From Chloroflexota bacterium (lineage in GTDB: Bacteria > Chloroflexota > Dehalococcoidia > Lucifugimonadales > Lucifugimonadaceae), in NCBI GenBank assembly GCA_002708145.1, contig PAOV01000009.1, positions 11,425 to 20,382 on the forward strand: a DNA stretch of 8,958 nt, read 5' to 3'. Positions 1-6,518 of the stretch are shown here, one piece after another. Each line of letters opens with the position of its first letter. The first letter of the stretch is position 1. Under the pieces are notes generated by a model, which did not search any database, was not told where the DNA came from, and saw nothing but the letters and a program-made list of their open reading frames with translations. Position numbers and translations under genes: made by a program.

Positions 1-404
1 GCGCTAATAATGTATGGAATAACCAGCTGATATGGAGCTATACCTAATCCTAGCCCGGTTAGTGTTGATACACCATCTCCACCCTTAAATTTTGTAAATG
101 GAGAATTCCAATGACCTAAAATGGTGCATGATGCTGGCAAAATGAGTTCAAAATCAGAAAATCCATAAAGTCTGCATATAATTATTGCTAACAAACCTTT
201 TGAAGAATCTATCAACATTACAGCAACACCTGTTCTACGCGATAATTCCCGGAAAACATTTGTAGCTCCAGCCTGCTTTGACCCAATTTCGAATATATTT
301 ACTTTGTATAATTTACCTGCAATGAAAGCAACTGGTACAGAACCTAATAAATATGAAATTATTAGGCAAAAAATATATTTGGATATAAAAATTTCATCAA
401 GCAT
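1..404 (-). CDS. plsY: PlsY-like glycerol-3-phosphate acyltransferase, 3' part beyond window
   Basis: This is the N-terminal 134 residues of a membrane acyltransferase of the PlsY family, which moves an acyl group from acyl-phosphate to glycerol-3-phosphate to start phospholipid synthesis. Visible are the first membrane segment with YLLGSVPVAFIAG (residues 18-30), the motif 1 region GSKQAGATNVFRE (41-53), LIDSSKG (64-70), and the motif 2 region GHWNSPF...FKGGDGVST (97-114). Two family motifs differ from consensus: GSGN is GSKQ, and GGKG is GGDG with Asp110 in place of Lys. It may therefore be a diverged paralogue rather than the main PlsY. The ATG at 404 fits the family start. There is no Shine-Dalgarno, and a TGATATAAT element lies 8 nt upstream, so the transcript is probably leaderless. 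The gene runs off the left edge. Family assignment is firm; exact activity is not. Confidence 0.82.
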   Translation of the reverse strand, partial: MLDEIFISKYIFCLIISYLLGSVPVAFIAGKLYKVNIFEIGSKQAGATNVFRELSRRTGVAVMLIDSSKGLLAIIICRLYGFSDFELILPASCTILGHWNSPFTKFKGGDGVSTLTGLGLGIAPYQLVIPYIIS

Positions 405-412
405 GAAAATAA

Positions 413-421
413 ATTATATCA
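413..421 (-). promoter_or_regulatory. Extended -10 promoter of the plsY-like gene
   Basis: On the minus strand this reads TGATATAAT, a perfect extended -10 (TGnTATAAT). The hexamer ends 8 nt before the ATG at 404, so transcription would begin one or two bases before the start codon and give an essentially leaderless mRNA. No clear -35 is visible, which extended -10 promoters tolerate. The AT-rich background makes chance matches common. Confidence 0.45.
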
Positions 422-443
422 GCAATAAAAAATTTAAAATATG

Positions 444-465
444 AAAAAATCTTAGAACTAAAATT
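444..465 (-). terminator. Candidate intrinsic terminator of the ccm operon
   Basis: Just downstream of the ccmE stop the minus strand reads AATTTTAG-TT-CTAAGATT followed directly by more T (six T in a row at 449-444). The arms pair over 7-8 positions including one G:U, with a 2-4 nt loop. The stem is almost all A:U, so termination may be inefficient. Its position between ccmE and the separate promoter of the plsY-like gene fits an operon end. Confidence 0.42.
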
Positions 466-475
466 ATTATTATAA

Positions 476-991
476 TTATGTGCCTTTTTCATTTTTATAT
501 GATTCGTAAGGAGGTGACTTGGGAGTCTTGTTTTTTTCAAGATCTAATTCTGCTTTTTCTGCTTCCGTTATATATTTTGAAGGGCATCTTATAGTAAGTG
601 TTTTGGCAACAAAAGTTCCTTGAGACTTTTCTCCTTGTAGAATAATTTCTGCGTATTCATTAAAAAAAATTTTCCCAATTTCTCCATCGTAAACTACTGG
701 TAATTCTAATATTCCCTCTTCATCTTTTATATTAAAATGAGCTCTGATACCATTTGCATCTCTAAAGTAAGAATTCTTAACTAATTTTCCAGAAACTCCA
801 ATTTGATTTTCGGAGGTGTTATCAATATTCACAGCATCTTTAACGCTAAGATATTCTATTGTTGAAACACTAAATACCGAAGAAGCGAAATACACAATTG
901 AGCTAGAAACTAAAATAATTAATATGAATAATTTTATTTTTGAGTTAAGTAGCTGAGCAGTATTATTTTGTTCTTGAAGTTTCTTTTTCAT
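476..991 (-). CDS. ccmE: Cytochrome c maturation heme chaperone CcmE, cysteine (CxxxY) type
   Basis: CcmE is a membrane-anchored periplasmic chaperone that binds heme covalently and passes it to the cytochrome c synthase. The 171-residue protein has a short cytoplasmic N-terminus, one membrane anchor (about 19-40), an OB-type beta domain (about 45-135, with VSGKLVKNSYF and FNIKDEEG), and a flexible hydrophilic tail. In place of the usual heme-binding His motif (HxxxY) it has CPSKY, so Cys136 is the expected heme ligand and Tyr140 the conserved tyrosine. The only histidine, in RAHFNI, lies elsewhere. This matches the variant System I described in archaea, Desulfovibrio and some other bacteria. 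The ATG overlaps the stop of the preceding gene (ATGA), so translation is probably coupled; no Shine-Dalgarno is visible. It is the last gene of the operon. Confidence 0.93.
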   Translation of the reverse strand: MKKKLQEQNNTAQLLNSKIKLFILIILVSSSIVYFASSVFSVSTIEYLSVKDAVNIDNTSENQIGVSGKLVKNSYFRDANGIRAHFNIKDEEGILELPVVYDGEIGKIFFNEYAEIILQGEKSQGTFVAKTLTIRCPSKYITEAEKAELDLEKNKTPKSPPYESYKNEKGT

Positions 992-1503
992 TTTTTATGT
1001 TCAGAATTTATAAATGATTCTATTACTTTTTGTTTTCTTCCTAAATAAAAAATATACCCAAAAAATAGAACCCAAGTGATGAAGAAAAATGAGAATAAGT
1101 ATGATAAATTATCTTCCAAATTACCTTCTTCTCTCTCTACGACAGATTTAGCATTTATTCCGTCATGTATAACTGTCACAGGTGCATATCTTTGCTGATG
1201 GTCAAACAATTTGATTGCAGCTTCTTTTGGGGATTCTTTCTGTGTAGATATCCATCTATCTCCTGAGGATTCATCCAAACCATACTCAGTTGAGTCTATA
1301 ACTAAAAATCTATGATCATTCCCATCTAAATCAGTTATTTTAAATTCTTTTAGTTGGTCTATTTCATCGAGTAAAACCATAGTTACTATTCCGCTAACTA
1401 TTTTATTATTATTTTCTTGAGCAAGAGCATAGTTGCTACTCAATGAAATAAATAATATGGAAAAAATTCCAAATAGTAATAAAGTTATTTTTTTATTCAT
1501 CAT
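988..1503 (-). CDS. CcmD-like protein fused to a secreted N-terminal domain
   Basis: This 171-residue protein lies where ccmD is expected, between ccmC and ccmE. Residues 1-28 form a signal peptide with likely cleavage at ALA|QE. Residues about 30-130 form an extracytoplasmic domain rich in predicted beta strands (VSGIVTMV, KEFKITDLDG, APVTVIHDG), which I do not recognise. The C-terminus has one membrane segment (about 135-155) followed by YLGRKQKVIESF, the pattern seen in small CcmD proteins, which are usually only about 50-60 residues. CcmD helps CcmABC release heme-loaded CcmE. I infer a fusion of a CcmD segment with a new periplasmic domain. An in-frame ATG at 1521 exists, but GGAAGG lies 10 nt before the ATG at 1503, and that start clears the ccmC stop, so 1503 is preferred. 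The end overlaps ccmE by 4 nt. Confidence 0.72.
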   Translation of the reverse strand: MMNKKITLLLFGIFSILFISLSSNYALAQENNNKIVSGIVTMVLLDEIDQLKEFKITDLDGNDHRFLVIDSTEYGLDESSGDRWISTQKESPKEAAIKLFDHQQRYAPVTVIHDGINAKSVVEREEGNLEDNLSYLFSFFFITWVLFFGYIFYLGRKQKVIESFINSEHKK

Positions 1504-1504
1504 A

Positions 1505-2194
1505 TTAGTTAGACCTTCCATTTGTAATTTTAAAATATTTGGAAATATTATCTTGCAATTTGTATCTTATTCTCAATAGATATACAAAAAATATCATGAA
1601 ACTTATGGTTGAAAATAGCCAAACTAATCTCATTTCTGAACTACTAAATGAGGAATCATTTTCAGATGCAGGACCTAGTACAATTGGGGGGTGAGCTTCA
1701 GACCATAAATTAGCAGCGAAGTAAATCAAAGGCGTGTCTAATGCACCTATAATTGCTATGATTGCAGCTATTCTTTGTCCTTGAGAACCTGTTGGGAAAT
1801 AGTTTCGAAACATTATATAGCTTACATAAATTAGGTATAAAATTAACGCGGTTGTAAGTTTAGCTTCTCCTGTCCACCACACCCCCCATACTGGCTTTGC
1901 CCATAATATGCCTGAAAGCAACATTATAGTTCCATAAAGAAGACCTATTTCAGCTGAAGCAATTGCAACTTTGTCCCAAAATTCGTTTTTTTTTAATAAA
2001 AATAATACTGAACTTATTGCTACAACTATGATTGCAATCATAGAAATTTGTGAAACAGGAACATGAATATAAAGAATTCTTTGTATCGCACCTTGATTAG
2101 CTTCTGTAGGTACCCAAATAAATATCAGATATAAATTTATCAACATAACAAAAGTTGAAAGTAAAAATAGTTTATTCTTAGTTATATTATTCAT
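1505..2194 (-). CDS. ccmC: Cytochrome c maturation heme transporter/ligase CcmC
   Basis: CcmC is a six-helix membrane protein that presents heme at the outer face of the membrane and attaches it to CcmE. The 229-residue length is usual. The two axial-ligand histidines are present at His44 (YIHVPV) and His168 (WSEAHPP), with the family sequence LDTPLIYFAANLW between membrane helices. The WWD heme-handling motif, normally WGxWWxWDxRLT, reads WGVWWTGEAKLT at 103-114: the third Trp is Gly109 and the Asp is Glu110. I checked the GGA GAA codons directly. A TAAAAT element lies 8 nt before the ATG and there is no Shine-Dalgarno, so an internal leaderless promoter is possible. A 38-nt gap separates it from ccmB. 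Family assignment is secure. Confidence 0.93.
   Translation of the reverse strand: MNNITKNKLFLLSTFVMLINLYLIFIWVPTEANQGAIQRILYIHVPVSQISMIAIIVVAISSVLFLLKKNEFWDKVAIASAEIGLLYGTIMLLSGILWAKPVWGVWWTGEAKLTTALILYLIYVSYIMFRNYFPTGSQGQRIAAIIAIIGALDTPLIYFAANLWSEAHPPIVLGPASENDSSFSSSEMRLVWLFSTISFMIFFVYLLRIRYKLQDNISKYFKITNGRSN
1514..1519 (-). promoter_or_regulatory. Shine-Dalgarno deciding the start of the CcmD-like gene
   Basis: GGAAGG on the minus strand lies inside the end of ccmC, 10 nt before the ATG at 1503 and 13 nt before a second ATG at 1500. It would be inside the coding region if the longer start at 1521 were used. It is one of the few clear ribosome binding sites in the minus-strand operon. Confidence 0.6.
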
Positions 2195-2202
2195 ATATAT
2201 CT

Positions 2203-2210
2203 ATTTTACA
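2203..2210 (-). promoter_or_regulatory. Candidate internal -10 element before ccmC
   Basis: The minus strand reads TGTAAAAT with the hexamer TAAAAT ending 8 nt before the ccmC ATG. It closely resembles the TTTGTAAAAT placed 7 nt before ccdA and sits at a similar distance to the plsY-like promoter. It would allow separate leaderless expression of ccmC, the CcmD-like gene and ccmE. No convincing -35 is seen, and the spacer is nearly all A/T. Confidence 0.33.
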
Positions 2211-2232
2211 ATAACTTAAAAAAAAAATAAAT

Positions 2233-2916
2233 TTATTCATCATAAATCGTGTTGGAAATAAATAATGAAAATATTAAGAAAATCAGGTTAAACGCAATAG
2301 TTATTTGAAACCATGTAAATAATTCGCCCCAACTTTTTTGTTCAAAAATCAAAGATGTGGCCTCAATAGATGCAAATAATATAGGTATTATGCATGGTAG
2401 GAATAACATTGGCAATAAAACTTCTCTTGCTCTGACTTTTATCGATAAAGACGCAAAAAGTGTTCCTATTACACTTAATCCAATATTTGCAAGCAAGCAG
2501 CAAGTTATAAATTCAAAAGATAAGATTGAAAAATTAAATAAAATTGCAAAAATTGGTAAGATAACTATTTCTGAAATAGTTATGAAAATAAAGTTACCTA
2601 TCATTTTTCCTAAGTATATTATATCTCTACTTATTGGGGCCATAAGTAGACCTTCAAGAGTATTATTTTCATTTTCAATCATAAAAGATCTGTTAATTCC
2701 TATGATACTTGCAAAAGATATTGATGACCATAATATCCCTCCTGCAGTACTACTTGAAAATGAAGAGCCAACATCAAAAGCAAATGAAAAAATAAAAATT
2801 ATTATTGTTGCAAATCCACTAATAGATAAAATAACATCCTTATTTCTAAATTCTATGAGTAGGTCTTTTTTTGCAATATTGAATATTGTTATTAGTGAGT
2901 TTTTCATATTTTTCAC
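2233..2916 (-). CDS. ccmB: Cytochrome c maturation ABC permease CcmB
   Basis: CcmB is the six-helix permease partner of CcmA in the CcmABCD complex that frees heme-loaded CcmE. The protein is 227 residues, close to the family's usual length. Family features are the N-terminal KKDLLIEFRNKD amphipathic segment (16-27), GGILW (about 59-63), INRSFMIENENNTLEGLLMAPISR (about 74-97), which corresponds to the conserved E-x-GTLEGLLLSP loop, and LGKMIGN. Six hydrophobic segments follow in order. The start is a GTG at 2916 that overlaps the ccmA stop (GTGA), suggesting translational coupling; an ATG at 2907 is the alternative and removes only three residues. No Shine-Dalgarno is visible for either. The family call is firm and the start is less so. 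Confidence 0.92.
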   Translation of the reverse strand: MKNMKNSLITIFNIAKKDLLIEFRNKDVILSISGFATIIIFIFSFAFDVGSSFSSSTAGGILWSSISFASIIGINRSFMIENENNTLEGLLMAPISRDIIYLGKMIGNFIFITISEIVILPIFAILFNFSILSFEFITCCLLANIGLSVIGTLFASLSIKVRAREVLLPMLFLPCIIPILFASIEATSLIFEQKSWGELFTWFQITIAFNLIFLIFSLFISNTIYDE

Positions 2917-3623
2917 GAGATATTTTCGTAATAATTTATTATTTCTTGGTGATTTTTAGAGGATACATTAGAAAAAGTTTTGTAAATATAACCATTATTC
3001 ATCACTAATACTTTGTTAGCTATATTAATCGATTGATGAATCATGTGAGAGGTAATTAATATTGCTGATCCTGATTCTTTTTTTTCTAGTATTAAATCTT
3101 GGAGTTCATTGGTAGATTTTTTATCTAAACCTGACTCTATTTCATCAAAAAAAATAAAATTAGGATTGTGGAGCAATGCTTTAGCAATAGAAACTTTTTT
3201 TCTTATTCCATGAGATAGGTATCTAACTTTTTTAGTAAGATAATCGGATAAAGATAGATTATTTATGAGAAATTTTAGATTTTCTTCAGGATTTTCTATG
3301 AAATATAATTTTGAGAAAAAAATTAAATTTTCTTTCACAGTCAGGTCGTTATAAATCATATTATTATGTAGCGCAGAACCCACTTGACCTCTATAATTTT
3401 CTGAATTATTTTTATGGTAGTTCACATCATTTATAGTGATTTCTCCACTATCAGGTAAAGATAAAAAAGATAAAAGTTTAATTAATGTTGATTTACCTGC
3501 TCCGTTTTTACCTAGTAGCAAAGTTACATCTCCCGATTTAAGAGATAAGTCAAGATTTTGTATTACATTATTACTCCCAAAATTTTTAGTGAGTGATTTA
3601 CATATAAGATGATTATTTTTCAT
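2913..3623 (-). CDS. ccmA: Cytochrome c maturation ABC ATPase CcmA
   Basis: This is the cytoplasmic ATPase of the CcmABCD complex; ATP hydrolysis drives release of holo-CcmE from CcmC. In the 236-residue protein I see Walker A GKNGAGKST (38-46), a signature LSHGIRKK (136-143), Walker B FIFFDE (157-161, catalytic Glu161), D-loop SGLD (164-167) and switch His193. The Q-loop region reads ALHNNMIYNDLTVKENL, where CcmA relatives have HQ; the Q-loop Gln is apparently Asn87. The residue after the catalytic Glu is Ile rather than the usual Pro. The ATG at 3623 lies inside the end of the phosphofructokinase gene (11-nt overlap in another frame), and the stop overlaps ccmB. ABC ATPases are alike, but the ccmB and ccmC neighbours fix this one as CcmA. 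Confidence 0.92.
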   Translation of the reverse strand: MKNNHLICKSLTKNFGSNNVIQNLDLSLKSGDVTLLLGKNGAGKSTLIKLLSFLSLPDSGEITINDVNYHKNNSENYRGQVGSALHNNMIYNDLTVKENLIFFSKLYFIENPEENLKFLINNLSLSDYLTKKVRYLSHGIRKKVSIAKALLHNPNFIFFDEIESGLDKKSTNELQDLILEKKESGSAILITSHMIHQSINIANKVLVMNNGYIYKTFSNVSSKNHQEIINYYENIS

Positions 3624-4869
3624 AGTTTCTTATATACTTTTTTATTAGATTACTAGAAGATATTTTGGATATTTGGGCTAACTTATTAACAGTTTTTTGA
3701 TCTCTTAAATCATTATTTTCAATCCTAGTCATATATCTACGAGCAACATCGTAATATAGAGAGTTTACATCAACTTTTCTCACCATAGTCTTATTTGTAT
3801 TTTTATCTTTAATATCTTCAAAAGACAAAGGTTTTACTTGACCATTTAAAAGGCATATAAGAGCACTTTCGTTAGATTTATTTGATGATATTAGGAATTT
3901 TACTGCTCCATGACCTAGGGTTCTTGTGTAATCTATATCGAATGGTATTGGTGAAGCTGATCTCAGTTCATATCCAATTGTAAGGTCAACTATATCCATT
4001 GGTTTTTTTATGCGATTAAATCTTTTTACTATCTCATCTTTTAGTATTTTTGATAAAGGCAATTCGGAAAGTTTTACATTGCCATATTGATCTCTAGGGA
4101 TAATTATTTGTTGTTCATTTTCTAGTTTTTCTATATTAAGTTTTTCTGCAATTCCCTCTGCTATTATTACAGTTCCATCTGGTCTACCTAATATTTCTCT
4201 TTTTATAATTGAACCTTCTATGATGTCACAAACATCAGAAATTGAAATAGTATCTTTTTCAAATTCTTCAGGTATGATTGTTAAGGTTGCCGCTGAAGCT
4301 TTACCTATTCCTAGAGCAAGGTGACCTGTATGTCTTCCCATTGCCACAATAATATACCATCTGTTAGTTGAGCGCGAATCTTCTTTAATATTAGAAACAA
4401 TTTCAAAACCAACATGTCTGGCGGTTTCATATCCAAATGTTGGCATGTTACCAGGTAATGGAAGGTCGTTATCAATTGTTTTTGGTACATGAGCAATTTT
4501 TATTTTATTTTTTGAATGGATTGCAATCTCAGATGCTCCGTAAGCAGTATCATCTCCGCCTATCGTTATTAATTTATCTATATTCAATTTCTTTAATGAA
4601 TTAATAGTATTCTTTAGATCTGATTTACTTTTAGCTGGATTTGTTCTTGAAGTATTAAGTATTGAGCCTCCCTGTTTGTATATTTTAGTAACAGACTCCA
4701 CGTCAAGGTTTACCGTTTGAGTGATGTCTGTTTTTACTAAATGTTGATAACCATTTTTTATACCCACGGGCTTATATCCTGAATTAATTGCTTCGATTGC
4801 AGCTGCTGCAATAACACTATTAATTCCTGGTGCTGGCCCTCCGCCTACAAGTATTCCTATTTTTTTCAT
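3613..4869 (-). CDS. pfp: Pyrophosphate-dependent 6-phosphofructokinase
   Basis: The 418-residue enzyme phosphorylates fructose 6-phosphate to fructose 1,6-bisphosphate in the cytoplasm. The sequence points to PPi rather than ATP as donor: GGDDT (104-108) has Asp107 where ATP enzymes have Gly, and PKTIDND (129-135) has Lys130 where ATP enzymes have Gly. Other landmarks are the phosphate loop GGGPAPGIN (9-17), MGRHTGHLA (177-185), IIPEEF (198-203) and the C-terminal YELRSASPIPFD substrate region. PPi enzymes run reversibly, so it may serve both glycolysis and gluconeogenesis. Frames open upstream to 4947, but the ATG at 4869 starts directly at the first Rossmann strand (MKKIGILVGG) and avoids overlap with the divergent gene. 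It is the first gene of the ccm operon, overlapping ccmA by 11 nt. Confidence 0.93.
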   Translation of the reverse strand: MKKIGILVGGGPAPGINSVIAAAAIEAINSGYKPVGIKNGYQHLVKTDITQTVNLDVESVTKIYKQGGSILNTSRTNPAKSKSDLKNTINSLKKLNIDKLITIGGDDTAYGASEIAIHSKNKIKIAHVPKTIDNDLPLPGNMPTFGYETARHVGFEIVSNIKEDSRSTNRWYIIVAMGRHTGHLALGIGKASAATLTIIPEEFEKDTISISDVCDIIEGSIIKREILGRPDGTVIIAEGIAEKLNIEKLENEQQIIIPRDQYGNVKLSELPLSKILKDEIVKRFNRIKKPMDIVDLTIGYELRSASPIPFDIDYTRTLGHGAVKFLISSNKSNESALICLLNGQVKPLSFEDIKDKNTNKTMVRKVDVNSLYYDVARRYMTRIENNDLRDQKTVNKLAQISKISSSNLIKKYIRNYEK

Positions 4870-4945
4870 AAAATTCTCTTTATATAAAAGTTTATATAAG
4901 TAAATAATACTCCAAAAAAACAAATTCATATATATTTTAAGTATC
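4870..4945. promoter_or_regulatory. Divergent promoter region between pfp and the pseudouridine synthase gene
   Basis: These 76 bases must hold the promoters of both divergent transcripts. On the minus strand TATAAA (4884-4879) lies 9 nt before the pfp ATG. On the plus strand TATATT (4931-4936) lies 9 nt before the ATG at 4946. Both would give leaders of only about two bases. Neither gene has a clear Shine-Dalgarno, only AAAGAG before pfp. The spacer is so A/T-rich that individual elements are uncertain. Confidence 0.3.
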
Positions 4946-5650
4946 ATGAAGGAACGGATCCAAAAAATAATCTCAAAATCAGGTGTTGTCTCAAGAAGAA
5001 AAGCTGAGCAATTAATTATTTCCGGCAGGGTTAGGGTAAATAATAATGTAGCAATTATAGGTCAAACTGCTGATATATCAAAGGACATAATTACTATTGA
5101 TAAATGCAAAATATTTCTTGAAAAAAAAATTTATATTATTTTGCATAAACCTACAGGATATATTACGAGTAATTTTGATCCTCAATCTAGGCCAACAGTT
5201 TTAGATTTAGTTAAAGTTAAGGAAAGAATTTTTCCGGTGGGTCGATTAGACTATAATACCTCAGGGCTAATTATTTTAACTAATGATGGAGATTTTTCTA
5301 ATTTTATATCTCATCCTAGTAACAATATTCACAAAAAATATTTTGTAAGTATAACTAAACCATTGAAAAAAATACATCAGGAAATTATTTCTAATGCTCC
5401 AAAAATAGACGATGAAAAAATTAACCCATTTCAGTTCGATTGGGTTTCAAAAGATAGAAAAAATATGACAATAAAATTGCATGAAGGAAAAAATCGTATA
5501 ATTCGAAGAATTTTTAGTAACTATGGTTATAATATAACAAGGTTAAAACGATTAGAGATAGGCTCACTTTTATTGGATGATTTAGAATATGGGAAATGGA
5601 GATATATAGACAATATTGAATTAAAAAAAATATTACTTAAAGATAATTAG
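4946..5650 (+). CDS. rluB: rRNA pseudouridine synthase, RsuA/RluB family
   Basis: The enzyme converts a specific uridine of ribosomal RNA to pseudouridine. The 234 residues hold an N-terminal S4 RNA-binding domain (about 1-55: MKERIQKIISKSGVVSRRKAE, with the family pattern SRRKAEQLI and GRVRVN), then the catalytic domain with HKPTGYITS (67-75), the catalytic aspartate motif PVGRLDYNTSGLIILTNDG (97-115, Asp102) and the C-terminal family motif EGKNRIIRRIFSNYGY...RLKRLEIG. The form with S4 and RLD is shared by RsuA, RluB, RluE and RluF; the general bacterial 23S enzyme RluB is most likely, but the 16S-type RsuA cannot be excluded. The start follows directly on a TATATT element with no Shine-Dalgarno. 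No clear terminator is seen in the 98 nt after the stop. Confidence 0.88.
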   Translation: MKERIQKIISKSGVVSRRKAEQLIISGRVRVNNNVAIIGQTADISKDIITIDKCKIFLEKKIYIILHKPTGYITSNFDPQSRPTVLDLVKVKERIFPVGRLDYNTSGLIILTNDGDFSNFISHPSNNIHKKYFVSITKPLKKIHQEIISNAPKIDDEKINPFQFDWVSKDRKNMTIKLHEGKNRIIRRIFSNYGYNITRLKRLEIGSLLLDDLEYGKWRYIDNIELKKILLKDN

Positions 5651-5748
5651 TATAATTTTGATAAAAATCTACTGTTTTTTTACTGGTAATAATAATAATT
5701 TTTAAATAATATTGACAATTATTTATAGGATATTGGAGTGAAAATATT

Positions 5749-6516
5749 ATGAAGTTTGTTAGATTTGAGCAAAATGGCAAAGTAAATTATGGAATAGTTA
5801 CAAATGACGTAGTTAGTGAAATATCTAACTCACCTATTGGGCAGCAATACTCAGAAACTGGTGAAAAATATAATTTATCTGAGGTTAAAATTTTGGCTCC
5901 GGTTCCTCAACCTGGAAAAATGCTTTGCTTAGCTCTTAATTATGGCTCACATCTGCTTGGAGCTGATAAACCCTCTAGGCCAGAACCATTCTATAAAAAT
6001 AATAATGCGATAATCGGACCTGGTGATCCAATAAAGCTACCTGAGGATGCAGGATTAGTAGTTTGTGAATCGGAATTAGTTGTAATAATTGGGCAAAAGG
6101 CACAATCGGTTTCTGAGGAAGATGCCCTAGATTATGTTTTTGGGTATACAGCAGGAAATGATGTTAGTGCCAGAGAATGGCAGGCTGGACCTAAAGCAGA
6201 TAAGCAATGGTGGAGGGCAAAATCTTCTGATACCTTTGGTCCAACAGGACCTTTTATAGTCACAGACTTAGATCCTCAGAATTTGTCAATTAAGGCTTGG
6301 GTAAACGGAGTAGAGGGTCAGAATTGTCATTCTTCTGAAATGATATTTACAGCTGCCCAAGCAGTATCTTTTATAAGTAAGTATGTAACTCTAAATCCAG
6401 GAGATATGATTTGGACAGGAACTTCAGGTACCACGCCACCAATTAATGCTGGCGGAGATGTATCAATTGAAGTTGAAGGCATTGGGAAGTTAACAAATCC
6501 AGTTATCAATGCATAA
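5749..6516 (+). CDS. Fumarylacetoacetate hydrolase (FAH) family enzyme
   Basis: The 255-residue protein belongs to the metal-dependent FAH family, which cleaves or isomerises 2-oxo or 2,4-dioxo acids, often in aromatic compound degradation or oxaloacetate decarboxylation. The N-terminal small domain (1-50) is followed by the catalytic fold. Visible are PGKMLCLALNYGSH (55-68, the conserved NYxxH), the metal ligands in CESEL (Glu107 and Glu109), Asp138 in GYTAGNDVSARE, Lys158 in RAKSSDTFGPTGP, and MIWTGTSGTTPP near the C-terminus. The glutamate often found three residues after the histidine is Gly71. The substrate cannot be fixed from sequence. GGAG at 5735-5738, 10 nt before the ATG, is a good Shine-Dalgarno. 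Its G+C (23 of 60 in 6061-6120) is much above the flanking genes. It stands alone, converging on ccdA. Confidence 0.9.
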   Translation: MKFVRFEQNGKVNYGIVTNDVVSEISNSPIGQQYSETGEKYNLSEVKILAPVPQPGKMLCLALNYGSHLLGADKPSRPEPFYKNNNAIIGPGDPIKLPEDAGLVVCESELVVIIGQKAQSVSEEDALDYVFGYTAGNDVSAREWQAGPKADKQWWRAKSSDTFGPTGPFIVTDLDPQNLSIKAWVNGVEGQNCHSSEMIFTAAQAVSFISKYVTLNPGDMIWTGTSGTTPPINAGGDVSIEVEGIGKLTNPVINA

Positions 6517-6518
6517 AA

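Noticed and set aside
2357..2959. A 200-residue open frame on the plus strand
   Set aside because: It lies opposite ccmB, whose protein is clearly conserved. The antisense frame shows no family motif and reflects the composition of the real gene.
4311..4496. A 61-residue open frame on the minus strand
   Set aside because: It is out of frame inside the phosphofructokinase gene, across its conserved catalytic motifs, with no start signal.
4870..4947. Longer phosphofructokinase start with a hydrophobic N-terminal extension
   Set aside because: The extension would cover the divergent promoter region and overlap the next gene's start; the family begins at MKKIGILVGG.
5687..5699. Short TAA/ATA repeat tract
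   Set aside because: Simple A/T low-complexity sequence of about four units in an A/T-rich spacer; no sign of function.
5712..5717. TTGACA, a perfect -35 consensus before the FAH gene
   Set aside because: No acceptable -10 lies 16-18 nt downstream; that position is the Shine-Dalgarno region. I could not make a promoter from it.
6327..6509. A 60-residue open frame on the minus strand
   Set aside because: It is antisense to the conserved C-terminus of the FAH-family gene.
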